From positions 1,860,001 through 1,924,000 of the forward strand of contig CP103032.1 of the NCBI GenBank assembly GCA_024752435.1: a stretch of DNA of 64,000 bases, given 5' to 3'. The DNA comes from Allantophomopsis cytisporea (taxonomy: Eukaryota > Ascomycota > Leotiomycetes > Phacidiales > Phacidiaceae). The position numbers and the translations under genes are program-made. Below the pieces are notes generated by a model. That model saw only the letters and a list, made by a program, of their open reading frames with translations. It was not told the DNA's origin and did no database searches. Of this stretch, positions 57,125 through 64,000 are shown one piece after another; position 1 is the stretch's first letter; each line of letters starts with the position of its first letter.

Positions 57125-60100
57125 CTACTCATTCTTTCCCTTTCCGTATCCGGTTCCATTTCCATCCAAGTCGAGATCTTTGCCATCAAAGTCGAAGTTG
57201 ATAACCCCAACTAAGCTCTTGATACTAACTACAAGGACATCGAGATTATGTGTAATCATGCTTGAAATAATCTCCATCACCGCATATGCCGAATAACCCC
57301 TATCTTGCATGTGTTTGATGCTCAAGACATCCGGATCAAGCTCCCTTAACCTTTGAGAAAGTTGATATGGTTTGGGAAGTTCCATTCGAGGTGGTAACGA
57401 TTGACCAGTAGAGACGGCGGATGAAAGTTGGTAAAGAATAGATGTTATTTTTTCTTCGGTGGGATTTGTTGGTCCAATAAGTTTGGAGAGATCTTCAAGC
57501 CATATGCGATTGCTAGAATCTTGACGATAAGACTTATCGGAACTTTCTGCTGCCCAGACTTCAGTTGCATAGGATAGTAACGATATATAATCAAGGAGCC
57601 TAATATCGACAATTGATTAGATACGGTAAATTGAGATGAAGGGGTTGAGTGCTGATTTAAACTTACACGTTTAACTGCGAGAGAATATCTTCAAAAATGT
57701 CCACAGGAAAACGTCCGCCTAAGCCAGGTTCGTATTTCTGAAGATAGACGTTTGTTTTGCAAACAGATATGAGAAGCATCACCTTGTTGAACATTGCTTT
57801 TCGAGTATGCTGCAACACACGCCCACGGCTGTGTTTATCGCTGACATCGCCCTCAGTACCACGCAGTCTAGTCTTAATCGTAGAATGGACAACGGCGTGA
57901 TAGTTGGCAAGCAGTTGTATGATGACTGCCATATCTTTGCGAAGTAGCCCCTTGACCGTTATAGGGTATGGGAGATAGGTGAAAAATACGGATGCTGCAG
58001 TTCCCCACAAAACACATGCGACACGCATTGCTGCGACATAATATGGTGGAAACACATATGTACCGGTTGCCGTTGCAGCTGCGTAACCTATCTTCCTCAC
58101 TTGAATCTCATAGCCAATGGATAAGACTTCAGTGATTAGAGTTACAAGCCAGGCGATGAGATATCGGTGGTACCTGATCAAGAAATACATTTGGAAGAAG
58201 GAACACAACCACATCATCACAATGACGCCACTAGAAAACGTTAGTCATGATATGCACATAGTATATATTAGAAAGTAAGTACTTACGCAATTTTTCCATC
58301 GACAATATACCAGATAACATAACAACATATCAAAGCCAGGAATGATCCGGCAGTTCGAAGTACATATGATGATCCAGATTGACCCGCTGACATATTACCT
58401 CCAATAGCAGCTATGATGACAGACCAAATAAGACGGTAGTGCGTAAATATTTCCTGAGTCTGGTGGAGATACGCAACAATGGCACAAGATAGAGTAGCAC
58501 TGGTTATCTTGTTAGTATGGCAAAGATAGCTACACTTCATTTTGCTTACCATGCTGATCTGAAACCAAAACTGAATTCAGGTCCTCGAAGAAACTCCTGA
58601 ATCACTCGCAGGTGAACACCAAATCTCTCGAACCAGTTTCTAGGTGGAAGATGCTCGATGTTGCTTGTTGTTCTGTCAGAATTCCCATACAATAGTCGCT
58701 TCTCTTCTTGGGAATTTGGTCTATCATCATCGGCTACGGATGATTCTCGAGTGTCCCAAACACTATAGAACCAACCCTTCAATCTTAGAAGAGAAGGCAT
58801 AATCAAATGATTTTTGGACATGATTCCTTCAGCAACGATCTTGTCGGAATGATTGACAAGGTCGAGTACTGCCAGACCAGTTGTGTAGAGCTATTGCATT
58901 AAGTCAGATGTAGTTCAACGAAGTTATGAACCCGGTGTATAAATTGTATTTGCTCACCATGTGCTCGATGTATAATATCAAATACAGTTGTTGGCGGTCT
59001 CTTCGCGGACCTCTAGCGACCGGCCCTGCAGCTATATCTTCTTCCAAAGATTGAAATCGCTCCACCTGGTCCGCAGAAAGACCTTTATTAGTTGCCCACG
59101 CTGTTAGAGCTTCGGTTCTTCTCGATGAAAATTCCTCTAATTTAGCCTCCAGCAATTTTGCGAACTCTGGGCTTCCCGGATTTATTACCTCTCCCTCAGC
59201 TTCAATATCCGTCTGGTCAGTTTCCTTAGCACCCGGCATGTAACCGAACCAGTTTTTTGTTCCTGGTCTAGGTATGATTTCCAGTTGCAGCCCGGTGTGC
59301 TCAAGACCATCGTCAATGGCTTCTATTATTGAGATTGCAGGATCAATTAGGGAACCGATTGAATGCTTCCATATAGTCTCATATTCATTTTGACTGAGAC
59401 CTGGAGAAGCGTCGATTCCATCACGGCCACCGGATTCGAAGTCGCAGGCGAGCCATCCTCCACCAGTTACAATTGGCTTCAAGATATCTGGGATCTTAGC
59501 CAGACCACTCCTAATAATCATTAGCAAGCTCCCATGCCTACGTAAATAACCACCAGTGGATAAAAAGTTATGGTCTTACAAAGGCATCAGGATCCTCCGG
59601 AAGTGATCAGTAATGGAACCAATATCTTTCGCACGTAACTTTCCCCACGCAATTTCTCGTTTCGCAAATGCCAGTTCTTGATGCATCTTGGTATACAATG
59701 CCCTCACCTGAGCCATGTTCTTTCGCATTTCGGCATCACCAATTGTCTTTTCACATTGTTCTCGCGGCACTCCGTCTGTGTGGGGTACAGGGGAAGTAGG
59801 AAAAGTTGGGGTTGTTTGTAGCTCTTCTAAATATGATATGGTTCCCTTGAGCATCTGGCGGAGCGCGCCAATATACTTGTCTTGAACTTCGAAGATCTCT
59901 GACCGACAAGTGACAGGATATATAACTAATCCGGACACGAAGGAGATGGCAATGCCAGTGTAGTAGCATCTTATTGTAAGATATACGAGATCTCAGCATT
60001 GCTTCCAGGTAGTAAATCGCGAACAGGATGTGTATTGAACAATGCTGAAGATGTTGTATAAGATTGTTGGGATCAGGAGTGCCGGATATCTGGCTTGCAT

Positions 60101-60634
60101 GCTGTTGCTCATAGCGATATTAACGAAGAGCCAAACGGCCGTTATCGCTAATTACGAGTCAGTTTCGATCTTTATCTCTTTTCTGGATCAATACCATGAT
60201 GCTGAGCGATTATACATACCACTTTGTGACGAATTGTATTTATGCAGTCCTTCTGGATCAGTGTGAAAGCGGGCCTGCAGACCTGACCATACGGCTAAAA
60301 GTGATGTTCCAGTAGCAAAGGCAGTGAAGAGACATATGAGGAATGTCATTTGAATGAGTTTCGCACGCGGGAAAATATTGACAGTAACGACTGCAATAAT
60401 GGATATCAAGAAGCACAAGGATTTGTACGTCTCAGCCACAGCGGTGCTTTGAATCATGGCGATTGAAATTGCAACAGGCACAGAGCCTCTGTTTTTGTCA
60501 ATTCTTAATCTCTTGAAGGGTTTGAAATTATCTGGTAGGAATTGAACGTACTTGAACATCATCCATATCAACTTGCTATCAACATCAAGAGATTTCCATC
60601 TTGCCTCTAGGCGTTGACCGAACGTAGAGCTCAT
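57125..60634 (-). CDS. ArAE/FUSC-family integral membrane protein (one internal TGA)
   Basis: Eight exons: 60634-60552, 60488-60220, 60147-59580, 59510-58958, 58890-58550, 58499-58287, 58230-57667, 57599-57125. They join to exactly 1022 codons. The N-terminal half is the fungal ArAE_2_N/6TM region (GSVPVAISIAMIQSTAVAET; FLICLFTAFATGTSLLAVWS; AMSNSMQARYPALLIPTILY). A charged cytosolic middle follows, then a second membrane block (ALICCYVIWYIVDGKIAGVI; FFQMYFLIRYHRYLIAWLVT) and the DUF2421-like C-terminus. Related proteins are aromatic-acid or fusaric-acid-type exporters; the substrate here is unknown. Codon 169 (59993-59995) is TGA within the conserved membrane region, and I find no intron of suitable phase to remove it. 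It may be a recent nonsense mutation or an assembly error; the rest is intact. Confidence 0.82.
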
Positions 60635-62156
60635 ATCACTGTTCTTATGCAAGACGTAAGATTAGAAGTCTTCGTTATTCCTCAGAAATAATTGAAAAGA
60701 GAATGTTACAGATTCTGTTAATTTATCGAAACCACGAGAATATCTATAATGCGAAGAACCGCTTCATCCGCAGAGACAAATTATCTCTTTCTTTGCAACA
60801 TGACGTTCCATAGGAAAAGCTTGAAAGTCAAAAAATAAATAACCGTCTTATCCGCGACGGATAAGGACGCGAACATGCAACACCCGTAATTCAACTTCAA
60901 TTCCTATAGTTTGTGCAGGAATTCCAACGAGACTACTCATACCGCCTTTCTAGATTGGTTCGCATGTTCTGTTCTAAGCCATTCCTGACTGTAGAATACA
61001 AACTTCTAATTACTCTGGCGTGTGTTGTGATGGGACCGCAGTAAGTTCTCAATTATTTCCGTTTACATAGTTTCCGATTGCCGAGCTCTCGGGATTCACC
61101 AATTTCACTATTTAGATGCGGTAGTTCGCAATTACGGGACTGCAATCGAGTAAGTACATGTACCTAGTACTCCATCGCGTATGTGCGTGTTGCTCGCAAC
61201 ACGATGCGCCACCTTATATTGCATTGGAATATATTGCTTGACTTCGTTGCTGCTTTTTTACAAGCTCTTTAAAAGTTCGGAAGCTGTGTACACCGATTAG
61301 CTTAATACACAAATCAGCATTCGTCAGAAATCCCGAAGCTTGATGCTTTGATTAGTCTTTAATAGTCGTTTTGCCATTTGTAATGAACCCGAAAGTATAA
61401 CATATTATCCATTCGTGTGTAATCGTACCACATCCTTGCAATTCTCCTATATAAAAAATACATAACTATCTTTCGCTTCTCCCCGCTAAAAGTCCAAGCT
61501 CCAAGCTCCAACGACTTCAGACTGAAACTATAAAATAAAATTGCTTCGTACTGGCCTAGACTTCGTTCTGAAGGACGCAGTCTATACCCACGCATCTCTG
61601 GACCTACTCTACACTTAATGGGGAACCGGTATAGAGCTACGTTGCACTATAAGAGTATTGGGCATCTTGTAATTGAATTGTCGTAGGCAAGTTCAACTCT
61701 CGCTCACATTGTTCAAATCTATATAGATTTAGGTTTTTCAGAGTAAGGTCACCTAAAGATCGACCCTAGAAAACCCGTAATGCCGTAGAGCCGTAGCTAT
61801 TTATGTTTTACCAATAATTTGTTTTCCTTTTACTTTTGCTTACTTCTTTATTGTATAGTGTCACTACATTTGGTAGTAGCTGTGCCGCCGGCTAGGAGAC
61901 ACGGGGTTCACAGAGCCTAAAAGCGCGCATAGAACCAACCTTGCGGTTAATGTATTCGCTGTGATCATCATAGCTGTGACTCAGCTTTATGTGTGCTTGT
62001 TTGACAGGGGTACTTGAAGCCTTGCCTTGATATCTGCATACTCGCGCACAAGTATGCTCGCGCCGAACTACAATCATCCTGACCTAGTCTCAACGATTCC
62101 TTTCATCAATCTCTCATCTTCATATATCTAGCCATATCGTGAATAATTTTATCACC
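60635..62156. other. Divergent intergenic region, 1.5 kb, no gene seen
   Basis: Between the ArAE-type and methyltransferase start codons. No gene or RNA was recognised. A tRNA-like T-arm near 61690 was considered and rejected. Confidence 0.5.
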
Positions 62157-63015
62157 ATGAATCATTCACCAGAGACAGCAGGATTGATTGCAGAGTACCC
62201 TTCACTAAAGAAACCAATCGAGACGGGCGTCGAAGTAAGTTCTGAGAACTTGACTGAATAAATGCCTTTGACTTACTTGACTGAATTAGTCTGGTGATGG
62301 GCGTGAACAGGAGTTACTTTCCTTCATTCTCTCGCACCGAGATTTGAACCATATTAAAGGCTCCCCTCAAAGACTTCTCTCGGCGATTGATGAGTTCTCT
62401 GCCACACGCGACTTCATGATCAGTATCGGAGGCCACAAGTCCAAGGTCATTTCTGACCTTGTGACAGCCGAGAGCCCAAAAGTTGTAGTTGAACTGGGCG
62501 GTTATCTAGGATACTCAGCGATTTTATTCGCAGATAATCTGCGACGCAGGAATGCACCGAACTCGAGTCTGCGCGTTTGGAGTCTCGAGTTGAACGCTGA
62601 TTTCGGAGGGATCGCAAGACAGTTGATTGAGCTCGTGGGACTCAGTGATATCATCAATATAGTCATTGGACCAGCAGAAGAGTCTCTTCGAAGATTACAA
62701 AATGATGGGGTGCTCAAAAGTCTTGACATGTTGTTCTTAGATCACGTAGAAGCGCTCTATGTCTCAGACTTCAAGGTCTGTGAGGAGCTGGGTCTCTTGA
62801 AAAAAGGTACAGTTATTGTGGCAGATAATGTGGTTAGGCCTGGGGCGCCGGAATACCGCAAATTTGTAAGAGAGCATGATGGATTGAAAAGTGAAGGTGT
62901 ACGAGGTTTGATCCAGCCAGGAGATCTAGAGGTAAGGTCAACTCGAACTGGAGCAACCTGAAACGTAATTTGCTAATCGATAAAGGACGAGTTGGAGATA
63001 ACTTATGTGGAATAG
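62157..63015 (+). CDS. Catechol O-methyltransferase-like SAM-dependent methyltransferase
   Basis: Three exons: 62157-62234, 62290-62931, 62986-63015. They join to 250 codons (249 residues). The acceptor at 62289 is preferred over one at 62310 because it retains SGDGREQELLSFILSHRDLN, the DGRE-LL motif at the start of the COMT fold. SAM-binding motif I is VVELGGYLGYSAILFADNLR. The metal/catalytic region is SLDMLFLDHVEALYVSDF, with VADNVVRPGAPEY. The short last exon supplies DELEITYVE, a usual fungal COMT terminus. It transfers methyl from SAM to a catechol hydroxyl in a Mg-dependent way; cytosolic. Such enzymes often detoxify plant catechols, but no substrate is shown by the sequence. Confidence 0.93.
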
Positions 63016-64000
63016 TACTAGGGCTATTATCTATACAATTTACTCAGATGCGATGCTAAATACTATCGATATACAATATCTGAGCTCGGTTTCAAATCAA
63101 CGAAGTAAATTACAACGCTATACTTCTGATATCAATAGTCATTGTGAACTGTACATAATTCCGAACTGCGCAATACCGCCATGGTTGAATCCTCATCATC
63201 GATCGTATTGAGACGGGGAAAATCAGCGTAGAGTGATGCCTGAATGACTGTTTCCTGAAGCAGATGACGTAAAGTAGGCGCAAATTGAAGCTTTTTACAG
63301 TCGTATCAGGCCAAAGAAACTGATATATGTATGTTGTAAGTACATAGCGCAGATGTTTTTGAATAAATGCTACTAATTGACGAAAATGAATGATATGTTG
63401 GATGCTGACTAATTCCACGAGTTCTCTGCTTCTACTTCCATGCTGCAGGCCTAGAAGACCAGGCTGAAGATATTACATGGAAATGATGGCATCCATAGCA
63501 GATGCATCAATACTTACGGTCGGTATTTCTGTTATCAATAATATGAGACAGAATGGGCTGCTAAGAAGGACTTCGTGGCTCCAACTAATCTGAGGTCGAT
63601 CATGATCAGTTCCTCCAATACAGTCCAGTCCAGTCCAGTGGCACTGTGTGGCTGGCGTGATAATGAGGGGGGCGGCTCAGTAGCGTCTAATCCAACACAC
63701 ATACGAATTGGACTGAGCATTCCACGGGAGAACGACTAATCATTCCTTACGGATGAAGTTTTCATCTAAAGCCTACGTCGCGCGTAAATCGCTAGACTAT
63801 CTGTTAGAAGTTAGCAATTGAAACTATTTCCGAATGTTCAACGTTAGGCTAACTTCTTCAGCAATTAAAAGCCCGCAATCCCCTGCTGCGTCGAAGTGGT
63901 TTTGGAGTTTCATCAACATCCTGGAAGCAAGCCTTTGAAGAAGTCCATACACCTCAACATCAATTCGAAATCCTCAAAAAACAACCATTAAAACAACGAA
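63016..64000. other. Downstream intergenic, possible leader at the end
   Basis: No gene seen. The last ~50 bp are A/C-rich (TCCTCAAAAAACAACCATTA) like the 5' leaders of grg-1 and the alcohol dehydrogenase here, so a plus-strand gene may start just past the window. Confidence 0.4.

Noticed and set aside
61630..61720. Possible tRNA (TTCAACT T-loop-like sequence and a CTTGTAA loop)
   Set aside because: The flanking T-stem bases do not pair and no acceptor or anticodon stem could be formed.
62305..62310. Acceptor at 62310 as the start of methyltransferase exon 2
   Set aside because: The acceptor at 62289 gives the same frame and retains the conserved SGDGREQ segment.

Overview
The window is nuclear DNA of a filamentous ascomycete (Pezizomycotina). 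Genes are split by short GT-AG introns, mostly 46-60 nt, with CTAAC/CTGAC-type branch sites. Marker genes include a STRIPAK Far11/PRO22/HAM-2 subunit, a GRG-1/CCG-1 small protein, homoaconitase of the fungal lysine pathway and an intron-bearing tRNA-Glu. The secreted-protein content and a Hip1-like protein suggest a plant-associated member of Leotiomycetes or a near relative, but that placement is inference. One transposon looks mutated by RIP (AT-rich, stop-riddled, C-to-T style decay).

Layout: 1-1300, end of a decayed ankyrin gene. 1693-2457, secreted Hip1-like protein. 4733-9068, a DUF2011 gene convergent with the seven-exon STRIPAK subunit. 9548-9642, tRNA-Glu(CUC). 10369-11863, broken ornithine acetyltransferase (ArgJ) copy. 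11.9-18.8 kb, gene-poor stretch with simple repeats and a promoter-like CRE/TACCT cluster. 18875-21008, grg-1 and an EXPERA/emopamil-binding-type membrane protein. 21.8-22.3 kb, protein-kinase remnant. 23.3-28.1 kb, small accessory metabolic group: extended SDR, isochorismatase-like hydrolase and 2-oxoglutarate/Fe(II) dioxygenase. 28463-33010, GAS2 (GAR)-domain protein. 34077-36613, homoaconitase LYS4 with a Gcn4/CPC1-type site upstream. 38-44.5 kb, GPI-anchored protein, zinc alcohol dehydrogenase and MARVEL-type membrane protein.

The last third, 44.5-64 kb, looks faster-evolving. It holds a 1.3-kb Tc1/mariner element with terminal inverted repeats, a large GH71 glucanase fused to a zinc metallopeptidase and Cys-rich modules but carrying in-frame stops, a LINE reverse-transcriptase fossil, a secreted pepsin-like protease, an eight-exon ArAE/FUSC-type membrane protein with one internal TGA, and a catechol-O-methyltransferase-like gene.

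Exon structures were derived by hand from splice consensus and frame continuity; where joined exons give an exact codon multiple this is stated. The strongest unusual observation is the GH71-peptidase-Cys-repeat architecture at 46774-50041. Housekeeping functions (LYS4, STRIPAK, tRNA) sit beside decayed or accessory genes with no overall operon logic, as expected for a fungal chromosome.
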